From Magnetococcus marinus MC-1 (GTDB lineage Bacteria > Pseudomonadota > Magnetococcia > Magnetococcales > Magnetococcaceae), in the NCBI RefSeq assembly GCF_000014865.1, contig NC_008576.1:835501-899500 (forward strand): a DNA stretch of 64,000 nucleotides. The letters run 5' to 3'. Every line of letters starts with the position of its first letter. The first letter of the stretch is position 1. The notes under the pieces were generated by a model that was not told where the DNA came from, did no database searches, and worked only from the letters and a program-made list of their open reading frames with translations. Below are positions 18,637 through 27,043 of the stretch, piece after piece. Position numbers and translations under genes: made by a program.

Positions 18637-21600
18637 ATGAATAAGCAGTTAAGCTCATTATTACAGTTGGATGCCCAGCAATTGCAGCAGGCGTTACAGC
18701 AGGCCATCGCCCAAGATCCCGACCCTCAACAGGCCGCGCAAGATGTCACTGCATGGTTATGTCGGGATGCCCAGGATGCCCAGAAACAGTATTTACTGGG
18801 TTGGCAAAAGTTCCACCAAGGGGATTTTAACGGGGCACTCTATCTGGTGGAGCAGTCCATGGCGTGGGGGGCTGTTTATCCCGATATTCTGCGTTTAAAG
18901 GTACTGGTCTATATTGCGCTGGGGCAGGGTAAAAAGGCTTTAGAACAGTGTCAGTTGTTGAGCAAATATCCCTTGCCAGCTGGCATGTTAAACCTTTTAA
19001 CAGCCTATGGTTATCTGGTGCTTAACCAACTGGATTCCACCGAGGACGCCGCCCGACAGGCACTGCTGCAAGCGCCGCGCTGGAGCCCTCCTTATGTGTT
19101 GATGCTACAACTGAGCGAGAAGCTGCAAAAACCACTATTGACCCAATACATCCAGGCCATGTTGCGGCATTTTTTGCCCCATGTGGGGACGGTGCCTGCT
19201 ACGGAACCGGCGGATACGCTGTTTTTTGATCAACAGCAAGCTCGACAGGTGGCCGCTCAGGCCCTGCTGGTTAACACCCCGTATGGGGGGCGGGCACGGC
19301 AGCTCTGCGTGGTATTGGGGGGGGAGGGTGAGGAGCCTGGGCTGTTGGGCGTAAAAGAGAGCGAACTGCTGTCGCGCTGGAGTGAAAGCGCCTTGAGGAT
19401 GCCGAGCCGCATTGAGCCAGACTGGGATAATCCCGCGCAAATAGAACAAGGTTTTTGGGTGGTTAGGCAGCTCTTTGCCGCGCAACATTTGCGGGACAAG
19501 CGGGAACAGGAAATCACCCAGCGCATGCTCGCGGTTGCTCCACGGTGTGCGCCGGACGAGCCTCCCCGGTTGCTCTTGATCTGTGCCCGTCAGCATCCCA
19601 GTTATGCGGGGGTCGTGGGGCTGGTGCAGATGCTCGAAGCGCAGGCTCAGGTGGTGTTGTGTGACGAGGCCAGTGACTATGCGCAACTGGATGTGTGCCA
19701 TATCCTAGAGCAGATAAACCAGTGGCAACCCCACGTCGTGGTGTGGTGGGAGGGTCCGGTGCTGGCGTTGCCCAGTCGCTTGATTATCCCTATGGAAAAG
19801 CAGCAAAGCTGGATAGCTGCCCAGCGTACCCAGCAGCCAGAGCAGGTGGTGCTGCTGCCCGCCCAGGCCCTACAGCCGCAAGGGGGGGAGGGCTACCAGG
19901 GTTTGCACCCTGAGCAGACAGAGGTGCTGCAACGCTTTGCCCAGTGGCTGCTCAGCCAAGTGCCGAGCGGTGAGCAGGAGGCGGCGGTTGCCACCCATGG
20001 GGTGATGCAGGCTGAGCATCAACAACAATTGGCGGTCAGTTACCAAACCCTGTTGGCAGGGCAGGTAGAGCAAGCCGTAGGCGAGTTAGAGGCGCTGCTA
20101 CGGCTCTATCCTCAGCAAGGCGAGATCCAAGCCATTTTGGCCAATCTGGCGTTGGCGCAAAAAAAACCCGAAGAGGCGCGCAATCGTCTATTGCAGGCGG
20201 TAGCGGCCAACCCCCGGCATGAACTCTGTTTGGAGTTGCTGGCGCAAGCCTATGTGCAGATGGGGCAGATTACCGAGGCCGAGGCGGTGCTAAAGCGGTT
20301 GTTGGCCTTTGCGCCAGACCATCAGGCGGGGCTGTTGGCGTTGGCCAATCTCTATCTGGACCATGTTAAACCGGTACCGGAGGTTTGTTTGGCCCACCTT
20401 AATCATCTGCTGCGCTTGAACCGTCAAGAACCAAGTATTTATGCTGCATTGGTCTGTTATTGGGCCATGACAGAAGATGACGTGCAGAAAAATTGGGCCA
20501 TGCAGATGATGAATCATTTTGTGCATGACCCGTCCAAGCGGGTGCATGTGGCGACTGAAGATCTGTTTTGTGTCACCCCTGAACTGGCGCTGGCACAGGC
20601 GCACAAGGGGTTGTTGGTCAAGCATACGGCGGCAATCGCTTTGCCACAGATCTGCTATTACCAGGGCGAAGCGCTGGATGACCATGGTCTGGAAAATTTG
20701 ATCGCCATACAAGAAAAAGTGAGCCACTATTTTTCGGTGCCTTTAATCCGGCGGCCCACTCAAGTGCTGTTTGATCCGGCCAATCCTGAGCAGGTTGCCA
20801 CGGCAAAACAGTATGCGGAGCTGTTTGATCTGATCAATAAAGCACGGCAAAAGCGCGCCAATGCCATTTTGGAGCGCTACCGACAGACCCCGCCGGGGCC
20901 CATGCTCAATGGCCGGGTGCGGGTGTTGGCAACCGCCTCGCGTATGACCACGGTGATGCGCTACAGTTCGGCTGGCTTGATCCAGGCGTTCAAAAAAATT
21001 GGCTGTGATGTGCGCTTTTTGATGGGGCGCAACAACCGGGAAGATGCCGACGCCCTGGATATTATGACCGCTCACCACGACTTTGATCCCCATTTGGTGG
21101 TGAGCATTAATTGGGCGGTCAGTGGTTATTATCATCCAGAGCGGTGGAACGCCGTGTGGTACCAAGACCCCATGCCCGATATTAATAAGGGTAAAAAACA
21201 GCCCTGGCGAGAGCGGGATTTGGTCTATTCGGTCCTGCCTTATCTGGATGAAATGATCATAAAGAGCGGCTATAAAAACCCCAGGCGGCAAAGTTTTTGT
21301 GTGGACCTGGATCTCTACAAGCGGCACAAATCTGTTGAGAAGCGGCATAAAATCATTTTTGTTGGCAGCGCATATGCGCGGCATTTGACGCCGACTTCGG
21401 ATGCCGAGCGGGGTTTGGTTGAGCAGTTTGTACAAGCCAGTGAGGCGGGCGAGGCGCTCTCGCCCGCGCAGATTAACCAGATGGCAGAGCAGGTCCATTT
21501 AAGTCCGCTGTTTATCCGTGAGTATGTCTATCCCTTTGCGGTGCGGGATCTAAGCGTACGGTGGCTGTGTGAGCTGGCCCCAGAACTACCCTATGCGGTA

Positions 21601-21978
21601 GAGGTGTATGGTTATGGTTGGGAAAATGATCCCGTGGTGGCTCCCTATTATAAAGGGGTCGCCCAACAAGGCATGCACCTGGTGCAGATCTATAATGAGG
21701 CGAAATATGCGCTCTCTCCCCAAGCGCACTTGGTGAACAGTCAACGCACGGTTGAGATTGCCGCTTGCGGTGCGATACCTGTATTAAATGATCATCGGCA
21801 GTTTGCTGACCTCCCCCACTGGGATGAGCATATGCTTTTTTATAAGACTAAAGCGGATATGCGACAGCTTTTTAGCCAAAGCCCGCTGCATGATCCCTAT
21901 GAAATGGCCCTTTCCTACAGTTACGAGAGCTTCGCCCAGCGGATTTTAGAGGATGCCGGGCTCGCTTCAGTGCGTTGA
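18637..21978 (+). CDS. Large TPR protein with C-terminal CgeB-like glycosyltransferase domain
   Basis: 1113 residues. The N-terminal part (about 1-180) and a central block (about 465-620) contain TPR-like helical pairs (GQVEQAVGELEALLRLYPQ, ITEAEAVLKRLLAFAPDHQ). Between them lies a poorly recognised region (about 200-450). The C-terminal 330 residues resemble the GT-B fold of CgeB-type glycosyltransferases: RVLATASRMTTVMRYSSAGL at the start, KIIFVGSAYARHL between the two halves, and NSQRTVEIAACGAIPVLND, which matches the nucleotide-sugar-binding helix. TPR-glycosyltransferase fusions often glycosylate surface proteins or polysaccharides. No signal peptide is seen, so a cytoplasmic location is likely. 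AGGAATT precedes the ATG. Domain assignment is by motif only. Confidence 0.65.
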   Translation: MNKQLSSLLQLDAQQLQQALQQAIAQDPDPQQAAQDVTAWLCRDAQDAQKQYLLGWQKFHQGDFNGALYLVEQSMAWGAVYPDILRLKVLVYIALGQGKKALEQCQLLSKYPLPAGMLNLLTAYGYLVLNQLDSTEDAARQALLQAPRWSPPYVLMLQLSEKLQKPLLTQYIQAMLRHFLPHVGTVPATEPADTLFFDQQQARQVAAQALLVNTPYGGRARQLCVVLGGEGEEPGLLGVKESELLSRWSESALRMPSRIEPDWDNPAQIEQGFWVVRQLFAAQHLRDKREQEITQRMLAVAPRCAPDEPPRLLLICARQHPSYAGVVGLVQMLEAQAQVVLCDEASDYAQLDVCHILEQINQWQPHVVVWWEGPVLALPSRLIIPMEKQQSWIAAQRTQQPEQVVLLPAQALQPQGGEGYQGLHPEQTEVLQRFAQWLLSQVPSGEQEAAVATHGVMQAEHQQQLAVSYQTLLAGQVEQAVGELEALLRLYPQQGEIQAILANLALAQKKPEEARNRLLQAVAANPRHELCLELLAQAYVQMGQITEAEAVLKRLLAFAPDHQAGLLALANLYLDHVKPVPEVCLAHLNHLLRLNRQEPSIYAALVCYWAMTEDDVQKNWAMQMMNHFVHDPSKRVHVATEDLFCVTPELALAQAHKGLLVKHTAAIALPQICYYQGEALDDHGLENLIAIQEKVSHYFSVPLIRRPTQVLFDPANPEQVATAKQYAELFDLINKARQKRANAILERYRQTPPGPMLNGRVRVLATASRMTTVMRYSSAGLIQAFKKIGCDVRFLMGRNNREDADALDIMTAHHDFDPHLVVSINWAVSGYYHPERWNAVWYQDPMPDINKGKKQPWRERDLVYSVLPYLDEMIIKSGYKNPRRQSFCVDLDLYKRHKSVEKRHKIIFVGSAYARHLTPTSDAERGLVEQFVQASEAGEALSPAQINQMAEQVHLSPLFIREYVYPFAVRDLSVRWLCELAPELPYAVEVYGYGWENDPVVAPYYKGVAQQGMHLVQIYNEAKYALSPQAHLVNSQRTVEIAACGAIPVLNDHRQFADLPHWDEHMLFYKTKADMRQLFSQSPLHDPYEMALSYSYESFAQRILEDAGLASVR

Positions 21979-22089
21979 AAAAGGGAGGGGAAAACCCTGA
22001 AAAGGGGGCCGATTTAGCTTGACTTTCGCCTTGCATGCAGTTTCGTTGCGAATATACGGAAAAGCGGTACCCTAAAGGGGTTTGGGTGC

Positions 22090-22119
22090 TTGACAGGGCT
22101 TTTTCATAGCGCTTAATAT
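22090..22119 (+). promoter_or_regulatory. Sigma70-like promoter upstream of the zapB-zapA-6S cluster
   Basis: TTGACA at 22090-22095, an 18-nt spacer and TAATAT at 22114-22119. The -35 is perfect and the -10 has 4 of 6 bases. It lies about 350 nt before the first coding start. Confidence 0.45.
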
Positions 22120-22186
22120 TTGAGTAAGCGTTGATCCCGTGCAGGGGCTTCTAGCGTTGGCGGGTTAAACGGTCAACGGGAAGTGG

Positions 22187-22233
22187 CCTAGTTTGGTGCC
22201 CTCCTAGTTTGGTGCCCTCCTAGTTTGGTGCTC
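22187..22233 (+). repeat. Short tandem repeat, 16-bp unit, 2.9 copies
   Basis: CCTAGTTTGGTGCCCT is repeated exactly at 22187-22202 and 22203-22218, and again at 22219-22233 with one change near its end. It is non-coding and lies between a candidate promoter and the zapB-like gene. It could be a protein-binding array or simple slippage. Confidence 0.9.
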
Positions 22234-22467
22234 ATTGGGTGCCAAATTGAGTAGGTTGTTGGATGGATCGCTTGGATGTTGTCTTTGGAGCATAACTGGC
22301 TGGGCAGTCGTGTAGAGCTCAGGGCCCGTTGGGCGTTTGCCATGGGCTGGCTTTGACGATTTAGCATGGCGTCATCTGTGTGGCTCAGTTGGGTGATAGG
22401 CTATACCGGTTTTTTTCGGGTTCTGACAGTTTTGGTGGCGACCATGACCGCATGGTGGAGGAAATAG

Positions 22468-22710
22468 ATGGATCAGGAGCTCCTGGGCGCTCTGGAAGAG
22501 CGTTGGAACGCGCTGGCCGAAACTGTCCGGACGCTAAAAGGTGAAAACCAAGCCCTGAGAGAGAGGGTGCGGGAACGGGAAGAGCAGCTGGCGCGCGTTG
22601 GTGAAGTGACCGCCAAGCTGAAACACAAGGTTGAAGGTTTGCAACAAGATCGCAATCAAACTATGGGCCGTATTGAGGGTCTGCTCTCCCGCTTTGAGGA
22701 TCATGACTAA
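22468..22710 (+). CDS. Small coiled-coil protein, ZapB-like
   Basis: An 80-residue, highly charged, continuous heptad coiled coil (leucines spaced through LGALEERWNALAETVRTL and LKHKVEGLQQDRNQ), without membrane segment or enzyme motif. Its position directly before zapA matches small ZapB/TIGR02449-type proteins, which organise the Z-ring with ZapA. GGAGG lies 9 nt before the ATG. The name rests on size, coiled coil and neighbourhood rather than residue conservation. Confidence 0.65.
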   Translation: MDQELLGALEERWNALAETVRTLKGENQALRERVREREEQLARVGEVTAKLKHKVEGLQQDRNQTMGRIEGLLSRFEDHD

Positions 22711-22774
22711 ACCAGAATGGTTTATTTAAACGTGCTCCAGACAGGCGGAACAGGTAGAATAGAGGGCAAAATCC

Positions 22775-23059
22775 ATGGCAGATATGGTTGAAGTAACGAT
22801 TCTGGGGCAGCACTTTAAGCTGCGTACCGATACTGGCAACGATTATGTACATGAGCTGGCAGAGTATGTGGAGAGCTTGGTAGAGGAGTTGCGACGTAAC
22901 TCCCGCTCGGCCTCCACCGACCGGGTGGCTTTGATGGCGGCTTTGCAGATTGCTGACCGCTATTTTCAGCTACGCCAGCGCACGGAAGGCAATAAAGAGT
23001 TGGCCAATGGCCGTATCCAGCGTCTCATCGAGGCGACGGATCGGGTGCTGGCTGAGTAA
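22775..23059 (+). CDS. zapA: Cell division protein ZapA
   Basis: A 94-residue FtsZ-binding protein that cross-links protofilaments in the Z-ring. The N-terminal beta-hairpin (VEVTILGQHFKLRT) is followed by the characteristic helix (YVHELAEYVESLVEELRR) and the conserved RVALMAALQIADRYF segment, then a C-terminal coiled coil. The gene lies 64 nt after the ZapB-like gene and immediately before 6S RNA, the order found in many proteobacteria. Confidence 0.93.
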   Translation: MADMVEVTILGQHFKLRTDTGNDYVHELAEYVESLVEELRRNSRSASTDRVALMAALQIADRYFQLRQRTEGNKELANGRIQRLIEATDRVLAE

Positions 23060-23060
23060 T

Positions 23061-23247
23061 CCAATCCCCTGGGGTATGCGTGAGGAGTACAGTCTTCCTG
23101 AGCCGATAATTCTGAACCCGGGTGGCCGGCACTGACCGTGGAGCGAGAACCTCTTGTGGTTCACCAGAAGCGGTTACCAGGCTGCCAATCTAGACGAACG
23201 GGTTCAAGAAGCTTGTCTCTAACGGTACTTTGGGGGTATGGGATTGT
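23061..23247 (+). ncRNA. ssrS: 6S RNA
   Basis: A 187-nt non-coding RNA that binds sigma70-RNA polymerase and down-regulates transcription in stationary phase. The 5' end CAATCCC (23062-23068) pairs exactly with GGGATTG (23240-23246), closing the long terminal stem. CCTGAGCCGATAATTC (from about 23098) matches the highly conserved 5' side of the central bubble of E. coli 6S RNA (CCUGAGCCGAUAUUU). A GGGTTCAAG segment appears on the 3' side as in enterobacterial 6S. It lies between zapA and the 5-formyl-THF cyclo-ligase gene, the classical ssrS-ygfA arrangement. Exact ends are estimated from the closing stem. Confidence 0.88.
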
Positions 23248-23416
23248 ATCTAAGGCCAACGGGTGCAGGGTGACTCTGTTCACCACCTGCATCGGTATGG
23301 GCCTATTGGCGGGTTTGGTTATGCTGCCGCAAAAGTGCTCTGTTGTCTATCATGTCCTGAATATGCCCGCCTTTCTCTCTCCATGGTTATCTCTTTCTCT
23401 TTAATTCAGTGGGACT

Positions 23417-24016
23417 TTGTGGTTCGTGCGTGACGAAAAAAAAGAGGCGCTGCGCAAAACGCTGCTGGCTTGGCGTGGTGCCCTTGATCCAGCGTGGCGT
23501 GCATCTGCCAATGCGGCGGCGGTGGCCCATTTGCTGAGCCATGCTTGGCTTGGGCAAGCTGAGCGGGTGGCGCTCTACTGTGCCATACGGGGTGAGTTGG
23601 ACCCGGCCCCGCTGTTGGCCCCGTTGTGGCAGATGGGTAAAATACTCTATCTACCACGGTTGGAAGCTGGTGCGTCGCAGATTCGTTTTGCACGTCACCA
23701 GCAGGGGGAGGTTTGGCAGCGGGGGCCGTTTGGTATACCCCAGCCCGGTCCCGATAGGGCGCAGATAGAGCCTGGGGCGGTGGATCTCATGCTGGTGCCG
23801 CTGGTGGGGTTTGACGCACAGGGTGGGCGGTTGGGCTATGGGGGTGGTTTTTATGACCGTACCCTGGCCGGTCAGCGCCCCAAGTTATTGGTGGGGTTGG
23901 GTTTTGCGGGGCAACAGGTTGAACATCTGCCACGGGCTGACCATGATATCCCGTTGGATGCGGTGGTGACCGAAACAGGTTGGTGTTTTTTTGGCGAGGG
24001 ATACGGCACTCGCTAG
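23417..24016 (+). CDS. ygfA: 5-formyltetrahydrofolate cyclo-ligase
   Basis: Converts 5-formyl-THF to 5,10-methenyl-THF with ATP, returning stored folate to one-carbon metabolism. About 199 residues, the usual size. The N-terminal KKEALRKTLLAWR supplies basic ATP contacts, and the C-terminal RLGYGGGFYDRTL is the hallmark substrate/ATP loop; VPLVGFDAQGGRLGYG is typical. The start is uncertain: a TTG at 23417 opens the frame, and a GTG at 23426 (giving MRDEKKEALRK) is equally plausible; neither has a strong ribosome site. It follows 6S RNA and probably derives from the same transcript. Confidence 0.92.
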   Translation: MWFVRDEKKEALRKTLLAWRGALDPAWRASANAAAVAHLLSHAWLGQAERVALYCAIRGELDPAPLLAPLWQMGKILYLPRLEAGASQIRFARHQQGEVWQRGPFGIPQPGPDRAQIEPGAVDLMLVPLVGFDAQGGRLGYGGGFYDRTLAGQRPKLLVGLGFAGQQVEHLPRADHDIPLDAVVTETGWCFFGEGYGTR

Positions 24017-24317
24017 GCCAAATGGGCCTGATTCTAATGGCCGGTTGATAGTCTTTTAACGATGACCAAGCTCGCTCTGTTGGGGCGTGTTGTTTCTGTG
24101 AGATGGGTTGTTTTACCTTTTCGCTAGCGCTTGGCCACGGTACACAAAGTGCGTCTACTGCTTGGGTTATGGGGATGCATGGTGCCGTGTGGGGCGTGTG
24201 AGGGGTTACGCCCCAGATCGTGAATTCCGTGAAGTGTACCCGTGGTTTTTGGTACAACAATGGAGGCATGGACGATACCCTCTGGTCAGGGTTGGTTTTG
24301 TTTGGAGAGAACGGTTT
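24017..24317 (+). other. Intergenic region before the RNase Y gene with hairpin
   Basis: A gap of 301 nt. GGGGCGT (24191-24197) pairs perfectly with ACGCCCC (24208-24214) across a 10-nt loop, about 100 nt before the rny start. The open frame extending upstream of rny through this gap has no family-like residues and is taken as chance. No other gene is seen. Confidence 0.4.
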
Positions 24318-25868
24318 ATGGATATTCTTCTGTTGATGGTCGGCTTGCTGCTGGGGGCGGGCGGTGTCTTTGTGATGCTGCGCAATCAGAGCAATCAGGC
24401 CCTGGTTGAGCGGGATGCCCGCATCGATCTGTTGCAGAAACAAGCCCAAGAGCAGGTCAGAAATGCCGCCAAAGAGGTGGAGCTGGCCATGAAGGGTGAA
24501 CGCATACAGATTCGTGAAGAGTTGGAATCTGAACTCAGAAGCCGCCGGGAAGAGGTGGATAGCCACCAAGTGCGCTTAGATAAACGTGAAAGCCAGTTGG
24601 ATCGCAAGATTGAGCAGGTGGATAGACGGGATCAGGAGCTGGACCAACGGCGTGGTCAGTTGGATAAAGAGCAGAAAAAGGTTGAAGAACGGCAGCAGCA
24701 CTTTGAGCGGTTGATTGTGGATGCGGATAAAAAGCTCGAAGAGATTGCTGGGCTTACGCGGGATGAGGCGAAAAGTCGCATTCAAGCTGAACTGGTGGAT
24801 CGAGCAAGGCATGAGGCGTCGCGCCAGCTCAAGCAAATTGAGGATGATACCCGCGCCCAAGCGCAAAAGAAGGCACAAGAGGTTATTTGTAGTGCCATTC
24901 AACGGTTTGCCGGTGAGTTTGTGGTGGATCGCACGGTTTCGGTGGTGCAGTTGCCCACCGATGAGATGAAAGGACGCATCATTGGCCGTGAGGGACGCAA
25001 CATTCGGGCTTTGGAGGCCGCCACGGGTTGCGACCTGATTATTGATGACACCCCAGAAGCAGTGGTTATCTCTGGTTTTAACCCGGTACGTCGTCAGGTG
25101 GCGCGTCGCGCTTTGGAAGAGCTGGTGGGGGATGGACGTATTCACCCGGCCCGCATTGAAGAGGTGGTGCGCAAGGCGCGTAAGGTGGTGAGTCAGGAGA
25201 TCCGTGAAGCAGGGGAGCAAGCGGTCTACGATGTGGGTATCAGCAATATGCACCCGGAGATTATCAAGCTGCTGGGGACTTTAAAATTTCGCACCTCGTA
25301 TACGCAAAATGTGCTGGCCCACTCGGTGGAGGTGGCCCACTTTGCCGGGATTATGGCCGAAGAGATGGGTTTGGATGGCAAGTTGGCGCGGCGCTGTGGC
25401 CTGTTGCATGACATCGGCAAAGCGGTGGACCATGATAATCCGGGCAGTCACGCGGTGTTGGGTGGTGAGCTGTGTAAAAAATATAAAGAGGATGACACCG
25501 TTACTAATGCGGTGTGGTCGCACCATTTTGATATTGAGCCCAACTCGGTGTATGGGCCATTGACCAATGCGGCGGACGCCCTATCGGCGGCCCGCCCAGG
25601 GGCGCGTCGTGAGAATGTGGAGACCTATATTCGACGTTTGGAAGAGTTGGAGCGCATTGCCACCGAGTTTAAAGGGGTGGAGAAGGCGTATGCCATTCAG
25701 GCCGGGCGTGAGTTGCGGGTGATGGTTGCCTATGATCGGGTGAATGACGAGGGTTCGATGCTGTTAGCCCGTGAGATTGCCCAACAGGTCGAGTCGGAGA
25801 TGACCTATCCCGGTGAGATCAAGGTAACGGTGATTCGGGAGATGCGGGCCTCGGAGATTGCTCGATAG
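24318..25868 (+). CDS. rny: Ribonuclease Y
   Basis: Membrane-anchored endoribonuclease that initiates mRNA decay. The ATG at 24318 has GGAGAG upstream and gives 516 residues, the normal length. Domains are one N-terminal transmembrane helix ([18 protein letters not shown]), a long charged coiled coil (about residues 25-190), a KH domain around residue 217 ([17 protein letters not shown]), and an HD domain with H335 (HSVEVAH) and the metal-binding H364-D365 pair ([12 protein letters not shown]). The C-terminal RNase Y domain ends [16 protein letters not shown]. It follows the cyclo-ligase gene and ends at its own terminator. No ymdB-type neighbour is present. Confidence 0.95.
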
Positions 25869-25952
25869 GGTTGGGTTGGGGTAGAGCCGTGCCGGTTTGC
25901 CCCATGTTGATGCCCTGTTGCCGTAGCGTAAATCTAGCAGCACTCTGTTAAG

Positions 25953-25985
25953 AAGGCCCTCATCATGTGGTGGGGGCCTTTTTTA
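25953..25985 (+). terminator. Terminator of rny
   Basis: AAGGCCC (25953-25959) pairs with GGGCCTT (25974-25980) across a 14-nt loop, followed by a T-run from 25979 to 25984. It is about 85 nt after the rny stop. Confidence 0.85.
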
Positions 25986-26144
25986 TAGGGTGTGGTGTGC
26001 GTCACGTGTAGAGAAGAGCACTTTGCTGTAAAGAGCGCACAGCGTTACCCTGGGGGCTGTGGTGTTGTAGGGCATGTGTGTAGGGCTGCGGTCTGTAGGG
26101 TAAACGCAGCTGTAGGGGGTAAGGGCGCGTGCCGGAACAGAAGG

Positions 26145-26795
26145 CTAAATGGCGGTATGTTCTTTGTGGGCTTTTTGCACCTGTTCACGAAAGCGGGTGA
26201 TGGTGGCGATGACCTCCTCTTCCATAGGGGGGAGGTCGCCGTAGATCCAGCTCTCTTGCGCGGTGTTAAAGACATATTTTTGGCAAGGGCCGCTAAAGGG
26301 ACCCTTGGCCGGATCGCCTTCCTGAAAGGTATGCATATAGAGGCGCAGGAAGGGATTTCTTGGGTGATAGCCTAAAATCGTTTGGCAGTTACCAATGGTA
26401 ATGGCACGGTAGCAACGATCCCGGATGCCACTCTGGATAATGCAGCGGGTAAGCTCGTCGTAATAGTCGAGAAGGTTGAGTTCAACCAGCTGGCGACGCT
26501 GGTGGCGACAGAGGCGGTGAATATCCCCGGCGGGGAAAAGGCCTCGATACTGTGTGTAGCGGCGGCAATTACAGCGTAGCGCGTGCAGGTTAATGCTATA
26601 GATTTGGTCGGCTTTACTATGGCTGGAAACCGCGATGGTACGGTCAAATTCAGCAGGCAGGGTGGGGATGGTGTAGGGGCGGCAAAGCCCCATGTTTTTG
26701 ATGACACGCTGGCGCCGATACCAAGGGCGCAGGATCAACTTATAGAGCAAAAACCAGAGGGTCAGGGTTGTTGCTAGGATGGCAAAGGTTTGCAT
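26145..26795 (-). CDS. Membrane-anchored protein with SWIM-like zinc motif, function unknown
   Basis: A 216-residue protein not assigned to a named family. It begins with one transmembrane helix (about residues 3-22) followed by a basic stretch (RPWYRRQR), so the bulk is probably cytoplasmic. Residues 75-98 read CxC-x18-CxH (CNC then CRH), the pattern of SWIM zinc fingers, which bind DNA or proteins. Further cysteines occur at 38 and in the C-terminal half. It is convergent with rny. There is no operon partner and no clear terminator. The motif is visible; its zinc binding and role are inferred. Confidence 0.7.
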   Translation of the reverse strand: MQTFAILATTLTLWFLLYKLILRPWYRRQRVIKNMGLCRPYTIPTLPAEFDRTIAVSSHSKADQIYSINLHALRCNCRRYTQYRGLFPAGDIHRLCRHQRRQLVELNLLDYYDELTRCIIQSGIRDRCYRAITIGNCQTILGYHPRNPFLRLYMHTFQEGDPAKGPFSGPCQKYVFNTAQESWIYGDLPPMEEEVIATITRFREQVQKAHKEHTAI

Positions 26796-27043
26796 AAGTT
26801 CGTGTTCGTCTGGTTTTTAAAAAATGGAACGATGCAGGGCTCGGTAAGGAGGGGCCTTAGGCATCCTTATCTGTAATGAATGGCCGCCCCTGCGGTTTTT
26901 TTATTGTCGTCTAGCTTATGTTAGCCGATTGTAGAAGAAGGACATAGGGTTCATGATGCGTGGCACCGCTAGGTTAGTGTCAAAATGGCATATAAAAGTT
27001 GCGGAAAGCAAGCCACAGAGTTGTTAAAAAGGGATGGTCGGCG

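Larger units (their letters stand above)
21979..22467 (+). other. Long intergenic region upstream of the zapB-like gene
   Basis: A gap of 489 nt without a convincing gene. It holds the promoter-like site at 22090 and the 16-bp tandem repeat at 22187, annotated separately. The stretch between about 22120 and 22450 would be a leader of more than 300 nt, or an independent small RNA, if that promoter is used. Confidence 0.4.

Noticed and set aside
23138-23404. 88-residue frame downstream of zapA
   Set aside because: It overlaps the 6S RNA; conservation there is structural, not coding.
26961-26996. Possible sigma54 or sigma70 promoter before the LolA-like gene (TGGCAC; TATAAA)
   Set aside because: TGGCAC lacks the downstream GC element, and TATAAA has no matching -35.
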